Source of the DNA: Bacteroides nordii WAL 11050 = JCM 12987
GTDB lineage: Bacteria > Bacteroidota > Bacteroidia > Bacteroidales > Bacteroidaceae
Reading direction: 5' to 3'
Length of the DNA: 64,000 nt
NCBI GenBank assembly: GCA_000613465.1
Contig: BAJA01000030.1
Coordinates: 1 to 64,000, forward strand
In this document: piece by piece, positions 18,202 to 26,617 of the stretch
How the letters are laid out: the number at the start of each line of letters is the position of its first letter
Numbering within the stretch: the stretch's first letter is position 1
Made by a program: the position numbers and the translations under genes
Notes under the pieces: generated by a model
What the model saw: only the letters and a program-made list of their open reading frames with translations
The model's database searches: none
What the model was told of the DNA's origin: nothing

Positions 18202-19332
18202 TTATAGTCTTGTTGACACTCTTTTTACCATCATCGGCTTCCATGTAGAGAAATCCCCGGCAATAATGTGTTTACGTGCCTCACCTACCAACCAGAGATA
18301 GAATGCCAGATTATGGATAGAAGCAATCTGCATAGCCAATAACTCTTGCGCATGAAACAGATGACGCAGATAAGCTTTACTGTATAAAGTATCTACGCAA
18401 GAAGCGCCATCAGCTTCAATAGGAGAGAAGTCCATTTCCCATTTTTTATTACGCATGTTTATAATACCATCCTTGGTAAATAACATTCCATTCCGACCGT
18501 TTCGAGTAGGCATTACACAGTCAAACATGTCAACTCCACGTTCAATACCCTCCAGAATATTCACCGGCGTACCGACTCCCATCAGGTAACGGGGTTTGTC
18601 TTTCGGCAAAATGTCGTTTACAACTTCAATCATCTCATACATTTTATCCACAGGCTCACCCACGGCAAGTCCTCCAATGGCATTTCCATCCGCTCCTTTA
18701 GAGGCAACAAACTCTGCTGATTGTTTACGTAGGTCTGTGTATACACACCCTTGGACTATAGGGAAAAGAGATTGATTATAGCCATATTTAGGTTCCGTTT
18801 CATTAAAACGCTGAATACACCTGTCAAGCCAACGGTGTGTCAGTCCTAATGACTTTTTGGCATATGCATAGTCAGAATCTCCCGGAGGACATTCATCAAA
18901 TGCCATCATAATATCCGCACCGATAGTACGTTCAATATCCATCACTTTCTCAGGAGTAAAAACATGTTTACTTCCATCAATATGTGAACGAAACTCAGCG
19001 CCTTCTTCACACAGTTTACGGATACCTGCCAACGAAAAGACCTGAAACCCACCACTATCAGTCAACATCGGACGATCAAAACCGTTGAATTTATGTAATC
19101 CACCGGCTTTTTCAATGACCTCCAATCCCGGACGCAAATAAAGATGATACGTGTTACCCAATATGATCTGAGCCTCAATATCCTCTTTCAATTCTGTCAG
19201 GTGTACACCTTTCACTGTGCCAAGTGTACCCACTGGCATAAATATAGGAGTTTGTATCTGCCCGTGGTCTGTTGTAATCAGACCTGCACGGGCATTACTT
19301 TTTGCGTCTGTATATTGTAATTCAAATGTCAT
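18202..19332 (-). CDS. tgt: Queuine tRNA-guanine transglycosylase, without the usual zinc cysteines
   Basis: This 376-residue TGT has the catalytic aspartates in LTDSGGFQVFS and MFDCVMPTRNGRNG, and VGEPVDKMYEM. It exchanges guanine 34 of GUN-anticodon tRNAs for preQ1 or queuine. The C-terminal zinc site, normally CxCxxC plus His, differs. The aligned block here is DGASCVDTLYSKAYL, so the three ligand cysteines read Gly, Ser and Asp, with one Cys at a shifted place; the histidine (SIHNL) remains. The start overlaps the lon stop by four bases, and lptG follows after 4 bp. Confidence 0.94.
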   Translation of the reverse strand: MTFELQYTDAKSNARAGLITTDHGQIQTPIFMPVGTLGTVKGVHLTELKEDIEAQIILGNTYHLYLRPGLEVIEKAGGLHKFNGFDRPMLTDSGGFQVFSLAGIRKLCEEGAEFRSHIDGSKHVFTPEKVMDIERTIGADIMMAFDECPPGDSDYAYAKKSLGLTHRWLDRCIQRFNETEPKYGYNQSLFPIVQGCVYTDLRKQSAEFVASKGADGNAIGGLAVGEPVDKMYEMIEVVNDILPKDKPRYLMGVGTPVNILEGIERGVDMFDCVMPTRNGRNGMLFTKDGIINMRNKKWEMDFSPIEADGASCVDTLYSKAYLRHLFHAQELLAMQIASIHNLAFYLWLVGEARKHIIAGDFSTWKPMMVKRVSTRL

Positions 19333-21797
19333 TCCTGGCTGGCTTTCTTTACAGATAAATCAATGGCATCAGCCACCTTCTCGTTAGTCAATGCAATTGC
19401 AAATACTTCTTTCACATCAGTTACATAGTGGAATGTCAGTCCTTTAAGATAAATCTCCTGAATCTCATCTATGTTCTTTTTGTTCTCGGCACTCATTATA
19501 ATCTCTTTAATCCCTGCACGTTTAGCTGCAAGAATTTTTTCCTTAATACCGCCCACCGGAAGCACTTTACCGCGAAGAGTTATTTCACCGGTCATTGCCA
19601 GATTTGCTCTCACTTTACGTTGTGTCAACGCAGAAGCCAATGAAGTAGCCATAGTAATACCTGCTGACGGACCATCTTTAGGGATAGCACCTTCCGGAAC
19701 ATGAATATGAATATTCCAATTATCAAATATCTCTTCGTCCAGATTCAGCAATGAAGCATGCGCTTTAATATATTCAAGTGCCAGCATAGCAGACTCTTTC
19801 ATTACATCCCCCAAATTGCCCGTTAAAGTCAAGCGTCCACCTTTACCGCGGCTCAAACTTGTTTCAACAAATAAGATTTCACCTCCAACAGCAGTCCATG
19901 CCAATCCTGTCACAACACCTGCGTAGTCATTACCCTGATATTTGTCACGGGTATATTCAGGTGCTCCCAGAAAATCATATAAATCGGCAGGCTTAATCTC
20001 AGTCTTTAAAAAATAACCATCTGTAGCATACTGGCGGGCCGATTTACGAAGTATCTTACCGATCTTCTTCTCCAACTCACGCACCCCACTTTCACGAGTA
20101 TAAGACTCTATAATAGCCTCCAATGTATCTTTTGGGATCTTAATATCAGTCTTTTTCATTCCGTTTGCTTCCAACTCTTTTGGAACCAGATGCTTACGGG
20201 CAATCTCAACCTTTTCTTCCGTGATGTAGCCACTAACCTCAATCAGTTCCATACGGTCAAGCAATGGTCCAGGTATCGTGTTCAGATTATTGGCAGTAGC
20301 AATAAACATCACTTTAGACAAGTCATAATCCACATCAAGGAAGTTGTCATGAAACGTTGTATTCTGTTCCGGGTCAAGCACTTCCAGTAAAGCAGATGAA
20401 GGGTCTCCCTGACGATCTGCACTTACTTTATCAATCTCATCTAAAATAAATACCGGATTGGAAGAACCTGCCTTTATCAAACTCTTTATAATTCGTCCCG
20501 GCATAGCACCGATATAGGTTTTACGATGTCCGCGAATCTCGGCTTCATCATGTACGCCTCCTAAAGACATACGAATATACTTCCGTTTCAGAGCAGCAGC
20601 GATAGATTTCCCCAAAGAAGTCTTACCAACCCCCGGAGGTCCATACAGACAGATAATCGGTGATTTCATATCACCTTTCAGTTTCAGAACAGCCAAATGT
20701 TCAAGAATACGCTCTTTCACCTTTTCCAGACCATAATGATCTTTATTCAGTGTTTTCTCTGCATTCTTCAGATTCAAATTATCCGTTGTATATACATTCC
20801 ACGGCAAACTAAGCATCGTTTGCAGATAGTTCAACTGTACACTAAAATCAGGAGATTGCGGATGCGTACGTTCCAATTTGGCCAACTCTTTCAAGAAGAG
20901 GGTACGTACTTCTTCGCTCCATTTCATTTTATACGCTTTATTGCGCATTTCTTCTATTTCCTGCTCCTGTCCACTGCCACCCAATTCATCCTGAATTGTT
21001 TTAATTTGCTGCTGCAAGAAATATTCACGCTGCTGCTGGTCTATATCTTCACGGGCACGCATCTGAATAGACGCTTTAATTTCAGCAAGCTGGACCTCCC
21101 GGTTCAATATCTCCAACAGACGATAAGTACGCTCTCTCAATGAATCGTAACGGAGTAATTCTATCTTCTCGTCCTTTTTTAAAGGTAAATTAGTGCAGAT
21201 AAAATCTACCAGAAACATATGGTTACTAATGTTTTTGATAGCAAATGCAGAATCCTGATGCAAAGAATCCGAAGATTTAATATAGCGTATTGTCAGGTCT
21301 TTGCAAGTTTCAACCAAAGCTTGAAATTCCTTATCATTTTTGTCAGGCATTATTTCATCTTTCACTTCGATGCTGCCCTTCAGATAAGGATGGGTTTCTG
21401 TAATACCCGTCAATTCCAAACGTTTCAATCCCTGTAAAATAACAGTTGTCGTTTGATCAGGCATTTCCAGAATACGCACAATTTTCCCAATGGTTCCAAT
21501 TGTGTGCAGATCTTCAAATTGAGGTTCATCTGTCTGAGCTACTTTCTGACAAACAACCGCTATATTCATATTTTTCTTTTCAGCCTCACGTATTAATCTC
21601 AAGGATGACTTCCTACCCACTGAAACCGGCATAAATACCCCCGGAAACAACACCATATTACGAAGGGGAAGTACCGGAAGAGTATCACCTGATTTGATTT
21701 TCACATCGAACATTTGCTCTTCATTTCCTTCAAAATCGGCGATCAGTGAGAATGCATTATCATCTGAATCTTCCATAAAGTATTTTTCTCTCATCAT
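19329..21797 (-). CDS. lon: ATP-dependent Lon protease
   Basis: This 822-residue LonA has an N-terminal substrate-binding domain (LPVLPLRNMVLFPGVFMPV), a coiled-coil, and an AAA+ domain with Walker A GPPGVGKTSLGKS and Walker B VFILDEIDKVS. The protease domain carries the catalytic serine in PKDGPSAG and lysine in GGIKEKILAAKRAG. It degrades misfolded and regulatory proteins in the cytoplasm. The start could be the first ATG (21797) or an internal ATG eight codons later (MEDSDDN); neither has a decisive ribosome-binding site. A TAACTTTG -7 box lies about 45 bp upstream. Confidence 0.96.
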   Translation of the reverse strand: MMREKYFMEDSDDNAFSLIADFEGNEEQMFDVKIKSGDTLPVLPLRNMVLFPGVFMPVSVGRKSSLRLIREAEKKNMNIAVVCQKVAQTDEPQFEDLHTIGTIGKIVRILEMPDQTTTVILQGLKRLELTGITETHPYLKGSIEVKDEIMPDKNDKEFQALVETCKDLTIRYIKSSDSLHQDSAFAIKNISNHMFLVDFICTNLPLKKDEKIELLRYDSLRERTYRLLEILNREVQLAEIKASIQMRAREDIDQQQREYFLQQQIKTIQDELGGSGQEQEIEEMRNKAYKMKWSEEVRTLFLKELAKLERTHPQSPDFSVQLNYLQTMLSLPWNVYTTDNLNLKNAEKTLNKDHYGLEKVKERILEHLAVLKLKGDMKSPIICLYGPPGVGKTSLGKSIAAALKRKYIRMSLGGVHDEAEIRGHRKTYIGAMPGRIIKSLIKAGSSNPVFILDEIDKVSADRQGDPSSALLEVLDPEQNTTFHDNFLDVDYDLSKVMFIATANNLNTIPGPLLDRMELIEVSGYITEEKVEIARKHLVPKELEANGMKKTDIKIPKDTLEAIIESYTRESGVRELEKKIGKILRKSARQYATDGYFLKTEIKPADLYDFLGAPEYTRDKYQGNDYAGVVTGLAWTAVGGEILFVETSLSRGKGGRLTLTGNLGDVMKESAMLALEYIKAHASLLNLDEEIFDNWNIHIHVPEGAIPKDGPSAGITMATSLASALTQRKVRANLAMTGEITLRGKVLPVGGIKEKILAAKRAGIKEIIMSAENKKNIDEIQEIYLKGLTFHYVTDVKEVFAIALTNEKVADAIDLSVKKASQE

Positions 21798-21842
21798 TTC
21801 GTTTAAATTAGTTTATGTCATTATATGGGCATAAATTGTTTG

Positions 21843-21850
21843 CAAAGTTA
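21843..21850 (-). promoter_or_regulatory. -7 box for lon
   Basis: On the minus strand this is TAACTTTG, matching TAnnTTTG, 46 bases upstream of the lon ATG. Confidence 0.5.
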
Positions 21851-21947
21851 ATCGATTATTCATTAATAATAAAGCCCACGTACGATAAAAACACAAAAAC
21901 AATGCCAAATTATACCGTTTACCGAACGTTATCTCATAATAATTATT

Positions 21948-21955
21948 TATTTTTG
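21948..21955 (+). promoter_or_regulatory. -7 box for trmN6
   Basis: TATTTTTG matches TAnnTTTG and ends 25 bases before the ATG at 21981. Confidence 0.5.
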
Positions 21956-21980
21956 GCAATTTCCATAAGATATTAGCAAA

Positions 21981-22685
21981 ATGCCAAATCCATATTTCCA
22001 ATTCAAACAGTTCACCGTATGGCACGACAAATGTGCTATGAAAGTAGGAACAGACGGAGTACTACTCGGTGCATGGTCCAGTGTTAAGAACGCCCAAAGA
22101 ATACTCGACATTGGAACAGGAACCGGATTAGTAGCTTTAATGCTTGCCCAGCGTAGCAACGCTTTTATTGTTGCCCTCGAAATAGACTGTGCCGCTGCCA
22201 AACAGGCTACAGAAAACGTGGTACGCTCTCCCTGGCAAGATAGGATAGAAGTGTTACAGGTAGATTTTAAACAGTATACTTCTACTACACGTTTTGATGT
22301 CATAGTCTCTAACCCTCCATATTTCGTAGACTCTTTAAAATGCCCTGATCAGCAAAGAAATGCTGCCCGGCACAATAATGAGTTAACTTATGAGGATTTG
22401 TTTAGCGGAGTATCACAACTTCTTTCAAAAGATGGAGAATTTACTGTCGTCGTGCCTACAGATGTTTCGGACAGTATAAAAGAAGTTGCCTCCAACCACT
22501 CTTTATATCCATGCAGGCAACTGAATGTTATCACCAAACCCGGATTACCCCCTAAAAGAACCTTGATAACTTTTGTATTCAAAAAGCAGGAATGCCGGAC
22601 AGAAGAACTATTAATAGAACTAACCCGCCATCAATACAGTAAGGAATACATTGAACTAACCAGAGAATACTACCTGAAAATGTAA
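21981..22685 (+). CDS. trmN6: tRNA1(Val) (adenine(37)-N6)-methyltransferase
   Basis: This 234-residue class I SAM-dependent methyltransferase has motif I ILDIGTGTGLVALMLAQ, the acidic residue in VALEID, and the N6-adenine signature NPPYF. The start FKQFTVWHDKCAMKVGTDGVLLGAW is typical of the YfiC/TrmN6 group, which methylates adenine 37 of tRNA-Val. Length is normal. It is followed immediately by a strong hairpin terminator shared with the tRNA-Pro gene on the other strand. Upstream, lon is divergent. Confidence 0.9.
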   Translation: MPNPYFQFKQFTVWHDKCAMKVGTDGVLLGAWSSVKNAQRILDIGTGTGLVALMLAQRSNAFIVALEIDCAAAKQATENVVRSPWQDRIEVLQVDFKQYTSTTRFDVIVSNPPYFVDSLKCPDQQRNAARHNNELTYEDLFSGVSQLLSKDGEFTVVVPTDVSDSIKEVASNHSLYPCRQLNVITKPGLPPKRTLITFVFKKQECRTEELLIELTRHQYSKEYIELTREYYLKM

Positions 22686-22730
22686 TAAAAAAAGAGGCAA
22701 CCACATGAATGATGTAATTGCCTCTTTTTG
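22686..22730. terminator. Bidirectional terminator between trmN6 and tRNA-Pro
   Basis: AAAAAGAGGCAA pairs with TTGCCTCTTTTT around a ~17-base loop. Runs of A and T on both sides allow use by trmN6 (+) and by the tRNA (-). Confidence 0.88.
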
Positions 22731-22805
22731 TCGGGGTAGCGGGATTCGAACCCACGACCCCCTGCTCCCAAAGCAGGTGCGCTAACCGGACTGCGCTACA
22801 CCCCG
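22731..22805 (-). tRNA. tRNA-Pro (anticodon UGG)
   Basis: The minus strand gives a 75-base cloverleaf. The acceptor stem is CGGGGTG/TACCCCG, bases 8-9 are TA, the D stem is GCGC/GCGC, and the anticodon arm CCTGC-TTTGGGA-GCAGG has anticodon TGG. The T arm has TTCGAAT and the discriminator is A73. The 3' CCA is not encoded. A consensus promoter lies upstream. Confidence 0.96.
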
Positions 22806-22840
22806 AATAAAAATCGTTGGTGTTCTATCGAAAAGCGGTG

Positions 22841-22870
22841 CAAAGATAGGGAGTATTTTCAAATTAACAA
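22841..22870 (-). promoter_or_regulatory. Promoter of tRNA-Pro
   Basis: On the minus strand, TTG (22868-22870) and TATCTTTG (22841-22848) are spaced by 19 bases, a full -33/-7 match. The tRNA begins 36 bases downstream. Confidence 0.7.
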
Positions 22871-23033
22871 TAGCTAAACCCATTATTTTTGTTACTTAAT
22901 TTTCAAGACACTGACTGTCACTTATTTATAGTTTCATTTTTTTCTAAAGAAGACTAAAGGTTATTTACGACTGTAAATGAACCAAAATGTCCTGTCAGAT
23001 GTAGTATTAGTATAACAAATACGAAACGCACCT

Positions 23034-23390
23034 ATGTTTACACAATTTCTGAACCTTCTGGCCACTATCATAAGTGTAATAAGCCTGCTTATTGTTACTT
23101 ATGGGGCATTGATTGCATTTATAGCTTTCATTATAAATGAATTAAAACGATTTACCGGGAAATACAGCCCTATTAACATTCGCAGATTACGGGCTACTTT
23201 TGGTACTTATCTCCTGTTAGGACTCGAATTTCTTATCGCTTCGGATATTCTGAAAACAGTACTGGAACCTACTCTCAACGAACTTGCTATTTTGGGAGGA
23301 GTCGTTGTACTGCGTACTATTTTATCTGTTTTCCTGAATAAAGAAATTAAAGAACTTGAGACAGAAAACGGTAAATCTGATGAACCATAA
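23034..23390 (+). CDS. DUF1622 family membrane protein
   Basis: The 118-residue protein has three predicted membrane helices: one near residues 5-35 (LLATIISVISLLIVTYGAL), a second near 55-75, and a third near 82-105 (LAILGGVVVLRTILSVFL). Pattern and length match the DUF1622 family of small integral membrane proteins of unknown function. The conserved TFGTYLLLGLEFLIASDI block is present. A short gene of unknown function follows 48 bp downstream on the same strand. Confidence 0.82.
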   Translation: MFTQFLNLLATIISVISLLIVTYGALIAFIAFIINELKRFTGKYSPINIRRLRATFGTYLLLGLEFLIASDILKTVLEPTLNELAILGGVVVLRTILSVFLNKEIKELETENGKSDEP

Positions 23391-23437
23391 AGAATTTATT
23401 ATGTTACAAATATACTAAACCTAAACAAGAAAAAGAT

Positions 23438-23623
23438 ATGGATACAAAGAAGAAGAATCCCTCTAATAAAAAAGAGGAAGCGCAATTGAAGCTTGAAAGT
23501 AAAAAACAAGAAGTACTACCCGGACAACAAATAGCTATCTATAGTGAAGCCACTAAAAAAGATGTCCGGGAGGTTGTTAAAGAGTTAAATCCCGACATAA
23601 ACAGTCTGGGAAGTAGGGGATAA
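23438..23623 (+). CDS. Small highly charged hypothetical protein
   Basis: This is a 61-residue Lys/Glu-rich product, probably cytosolic, with a helical C-terminal half (ATKKDVREVVKELNPD). A purine-rich stretch (AAGAAAAAG) sits just before the ATG. It overlaps the 3' end of the convergent histidine kinase gene by 39 bases. No family recognised. Support is its spacing after the DUF1622 gene and the codon pattern; it could be a chance frame. Confidence 0.5.
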   Translation: MDTKKKNPSNKKEEAQLKLESKKQEVLPGQQIAIYSEATKKDVREVVKELNPDINSLGSRG

Positions 23624-24892
23624 TACAGGAAAAACAAGTGTGAAACAACTACCGGCTCCTTTTTCTGAACGTACTGAAATAGTTCCCCCATGTAAGTTCA
23701 TAATCTGCTTACACAGGCTGAGCCCGATTCCCGAACCGGATGGTTTGGTAGTAAAGAACGGAACAAATATTTTGTCTATTACATCCGGCAATATACCTTC
23801 TCCATTATCTGAGACGGTAAGAATAGAACCTTCTGCAGTCTGAGTAAGTTCAATTTCTATCTGAGCATCGGACTTACGAAAACATGCTTCCCGTGCATTT
23901 TTCAACAAATTAATCAGAACTTGTTCTATTTGAGTCCGATCTATCCAAAGAGTAAGGGAAACATTGGGTTGTCTAAAATGGTAGATTTCAGCCGGAAATA
24001 ACTTCTTCAAATCAGCAAACAATTCACGGGCCGGGACTTGTGTACATACAGGTTCCGGTATTCGTGTAAGCCTGCGATAGTTCTCTACAAATCCTAACAA
24101 TCCTTTACTTCTCCGATGAATAGTTTGCATGGCCTGAAGCATTACAGCATACTCTTTTTCTGTCAACAGATTTGGCATACCCCGTTCACTGAGCGTTTCT
24201 GAGAGAGAGATTATAGGAGTTATTGAATTCATTATTTCGTGAGTCAATACACGTATCAATTTCTGCCAGGCCTCCATTTCGTTTCTCTCCAAAACAGAAT
24301 GAATGTTTTTCAAACTAATCAGCAATCGTTCCTTTCCCTGTGTGATAAATAGCGTACAAGAGGCGGCCATTTCCAATACTGTTCCATTTCTTTCAATACG
24401 TACAACCCGTGTGTCGCTCGTTGAAGCCTTTAGTATTTCTGCCGGTAATTGCGGATTCCGGCCCAGATGGGTTATAGCTGCAAGGTTCATCCATTCTGTA
24501 TGACCGGATTTATCTGTAACCAGAACAGCTGTATCTACCTTATTTAATAAATTCTCATAATATTGATGTTTAACCTCTTCTTCAAAAAGCCGCTCACGGA
24601 AAACTTTCAATGCCTCTGAAAGCTCCTGAGCCATATCTGTCAACACCCTGTTTTTTAATGGAGGATAAAAAGTTTGCGTCATATCATTATAACGAATACT
24701 TTCTATCAGACGTGTCATCATGCCTGCCAGTTTCATTTGTACAACATAAAGGTGAATTCCGGTTCCTACTAAGAGCAGGATAGCAACAAGTGTACTAAAC
24801 CATAAATTGTGTATAAACAACACATAACAAGCTATAGCAAACAATACTAATAATACAATGTGTACAAAAACACTAACGCCATATTGTTTCAT
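23585..24892 (-). CDS. PAS-type sensor histidine kinase paired with a sigma-54 activator
   Basis: This 435-residue kinase has two N-terminal membrane helices (residues about 8-50) with almost no periplasmic part, then a HAMP/PAS-like region (about 110-210). The H-box VLTHEIMNSITPI follows, then N box INLLKNAREA, G1 VSDNGEGILP and G2 GSGIGLSLCKQ. The H-box and catalytic layout are of the NtrB/AtoS type, which signals to sigma-54-dependent regulators. Its ATG overlaps the regulator stop by four bases (24889-24892), so the two are translationally coupled. The lack of a large sensor domain suggests a membrane or cytosolic signal. The divergent efflux operon is the likely target. Confidence 0.93.
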   Translation of the reverse strand: MKQYGVSVFVHIVLLVLFAIACYVLFIHNLWFSTLVAILLLVGTGIHLYVVQMKLAGMMTRLIESIRYNDMTQTFYPPLKNRVLTDMAQELSEALKVFRERLFEEEVKHQYYENLLNKVDTAVLVTDKSGHTEWMNLAAITHLGRNPQLPAEILKASTSDTRVVRIERNGTVLEMAASCTLFITQGKERLLISLKNIHSVLERNEMEAWQKLIRVLTHEIMNSITPIISLSETLSERGMPNLLTEKEYAVMLQAMQTIHRRSKGLLGFVENYRRLTRIPEPVCTQVPARELFADLKKLFPAEIYHFRQPNVSLTLWIDRTQIEQVLINLLKNAREACFRKSDAQIEIELTQTAEGSILTVSDNGEGILPDVIDKIFVPFFTTKPSGSGIGLSLCKQIMNLHGGTISVRSEKGAGSCFTLVFPVLSPTSQTVYVGI

Positions 24893-26256
24893 AATCCTAA
24901 TTTTTCAAGTTTCCGGTAAAGAGCAAAACGGGTAATCCCTAAATACTCTGCCGCACGTGTCATATTCCCTTGGCTCAGGCGCAATGCTTTCTCCACAGTC
25001 TGCCTTTCCAACTGTTCAAGATTAAGAATTTCATCCTCCTCTTTTTTCCTTCGCTCTATAGTGTGGAAAGGAAAGTTTTCGGGTTTCAATAAAGATCCCT
25101 CTCCAAGAATAATTGCTCTTTCAACAGCATGCTGTAATTCACGTACATTACCTGGCCAGGCATATTTTAAGAGTTTATTTTTTGCTTCACGAGTCAATCC
25201 GCGTATCTCCTTCTTATATTTACGGCCATAACGGTTCAGAAAATACTCGGCCAACAAGATTATATCATTTCCACGTTCACGAAGAGGAGGAATGTGTACC
25301 TCTACCGTATTGATACGGTATAATAAATCCTGCCGGAAGTTAGCTTCATCCACCATTTGCCGGATATCGGTATTGGTAGCGCAAATCAACCGGACATCTA
25401 TCGGTACAGCCTGTGTAGAGCCTAAGCGGGTGATCTGACGTTTCTCAATGGCAGTCAGTAGCTTTGCCTGCATCGGTAAAGAGAGATTTCCAATCTCATC
25501 CAGAAACAAAGTTCCACCGGTTGCTACTTCCATACGTCCGGATTTCGCTCTACGCGCATCTGTAAACGCTCCCTTTTCATAACCGAAAAGTTCACTTTCA
25601 AACAACTGTTCGGGAATGCTGCCCAGATCGATCGTCACAAAAGGTTTTCCATAACGGGGAGAACAGCGATATAGTAAATGGGCAAAAACATCTTTTCCTG
25701 TTCCGTTTTCACCAAGTATCAGGATGTTTGCATCCGTTTCACTAAGTTTGCCAATCGTAGCAAACACCTCCTTCATGGCAGGCGATTCACCAATAATATC
25801 ACTTTCCGGGCCAGTCTGTCCACTCAACACCTCTATCTGCTCTTTCAGTGCCTTCACCTCTTTTCCGGAGCGACGTAGCTTCATTCCTGACGAAAGAGTT
25901 GCCAAAAGTTTTTCTTTCTCCCAAGGCTTAGGAATAAAATCCGTAGCCCCAGCTTTAATGGCTCGCACAGCTTTGTCGGTATCCGAATAAGCCGTCATAA
26001 AAATCACGATAGCCTGCGGATCTGCTTTAAGAATCTGCTCGAGGCTTTCAAAACCTTCCTGTCCGCTGATTGCATCCCGGCTGAAGTTCATATCCAGCAG
26101 GATAAGATCCGGTTGGAAGGTAGTCATAAAATATTCGATACGATCAGGAGTAGTAGCTACCTTTATCTTCTCTGACAAGGGTTCGAGCAATAGATTCAGA
26201 GCGAAGAGGACATCTTCATTATCATCTACAATTAATATCTTACCGAGGTGCTCCAT
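24889..26256 (-). CDS. Sigma-54-dependent response regulator (NtrC family)
   Basis: This 455-residue regulator has three domains. The receiver (residues about 1-120) has the acidic pair DDN and the phospho-acceptor in LILLDMNF. The AAA+ sigma-54 activation domain (about 145-385) has Walker A GENGTGKD, and the sigma-54 contact loop reads GAFTDA instead of the usual GAFTGA. Walker B follows in GTLFLDEIG. The Fis-type helix-turn-helix is at the end (NMTRAAEYLGITRFALYRKL). It should bind enhancer-like palindromes and act on a -24/-12 promoter. A four-unit palindrome array lies 33-143 bp upstream of its own start, between it and the efflux operon. Confidence 0.95.
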   Translation of the reverse strand: MEHLGKILIVDDNEDVLFALNLLLEPLSEKIKVATTPDRIEYFMTTFQPDLILLDMNFSRDAISGQEGFESLEQILKADPQAIVIFMTAYSDTDKAVRAIKAGATDFIPKPWEKEKLLATLSSGMKLRRSGKEVKALKEQIEVLSGQTGPESDIIGESPAMKEVFATIGKLSETDANILILGENGTGKDVFAHLLYRCSPRYGKPFVTIDLGSIPEQLFESELFGYEKGAFTDARRAKSGRMEVATGGTLFLDEIGNLSLPMQAKLLTAIEKRQITRLGSTQAVPIDVRLICATNTDIRQMVDEANFRQDLLYRINTVEVHIPPLRERGNDIILLAEYFLNRYGRKYKKEIRGLTREAKNKLLKYAWPGNVRELQHAVERAIILGEGSLLKPENFPFHTIERRKKEEDEILNLEQLERQTVEKALRLSQGNMTRAAEYLGITRFALYRKLEKLGL

Positions 26257-26288
26257 GTTCTTCTACGAGTTAAGTATATTACCTTACT

Positions 26289-26399
26289 ATCAAACGGTGT
26301 ACGAGATGTACATCTCGTGCAGTACGACATGCACATCTCGGCATGCACCACATGCACATGTCGAGCAGTACGACATGTACATGTCGTACATCGTTTGAT
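26289..26399. promoter_or_regulatory. Four-unit palindrome array, probable enhancer/operator of the sigma-54 system
   Basis: Four 16-base dyads occur at an exact 23-base period: 26302 CGAGATGTACATCTCG, 26325 CGACATGCACATCTCG, 26348 CCACATGCACATGTCG and 26371 CGACATGTACATGTCG. Units 1 and 4 are perfect palindromes. The spacers are 7 bases, two of them GCAGTA-like. The array is itself the core of a ~110-base inverted repeat centred at 26344, with outer ends CAAACGGTGTACG and CGTACATCGTTTG. It lies between the divergent regulator and the efflux operon, 179-276 bases upstream of a -24/-12-like promoter. Confidence 0.75.
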
Positions 26400-26455
26400 T
26401 ACGACAATCGGGAGCTTTCTTTACTATATCAAGCATAAAACCCCTACTGTAGCGA

Positions 26456-26463
26456 CAAAGATA
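26456..26463 (-). promoter_or_regulatory. Possible -7 box for the regulator/kinase operon
   Basis: The minus strand reads TATCTTTG. If used, the transcript would carry the whole palindrome array in a ~190-base leader before the regulator ATG. No clear -33 element. Confidence 0.35.
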
Positions 26464-26500
26464 AAGATTATATCCGTGTGTTGTGTGTGCGCTATCGCAC

Positions 26501-26508
26501 TATTTTTG
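26501..26508 (+). promoter_or_regulatory. Possible vegetative -7 box for the efflux operon
   Basis: TATTTTTG matches TAnnTTTG. It would start a transcript about 100 bases before the tolC-like ATG and is an alternative to the sigma-54-like site downstream. Confidence 0.35.
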
Positions 26509-26577
26509 TGCGTATATGCACAAGCACACAGTAAGCCGTAGAACATCAATAACATGAATAACAATCAGTTACGACTA

Positions 26578-26593
26578 TGGCATAACTTTTGAA
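26578..26593 (+). promoter_or_regulatory. Sigma-54-like (-24/-12) promoter of the efflux operon
   Basis: TGGCAT, five bases, then TTGAA matches the -24/-12 consensus TGGCAC-N5-TTGCA at all but two positions, one of them the -12 GC, which here is GA. The start of transcription would be near 26604, 14 bases before the ATG. A sigma-54 activator gene is divergent from it. Confidence 0.55.
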
Positions 26594-26617
26594 CTTCAAT
26601 TATCAAATACAGAATAT

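Noticed and set aside
20697..21143. A 148-residue + strand frame inside lon
   Set aside because: Antisense to lon, with hydrophobic low-complexity composition.
26302..26386. CRISPR array at the palindrome repeats
   Set aside because: Repeats are 16 bases with 7-base spacers, far too short; units are palindromic and there are no cas genes.
26248..26541. A 97-residue + strand frame across the palindrome array
   Set aside because: Its protein is driven by the palindromes and A/T tracts, has no family features and lies over divergent promoter sequence.
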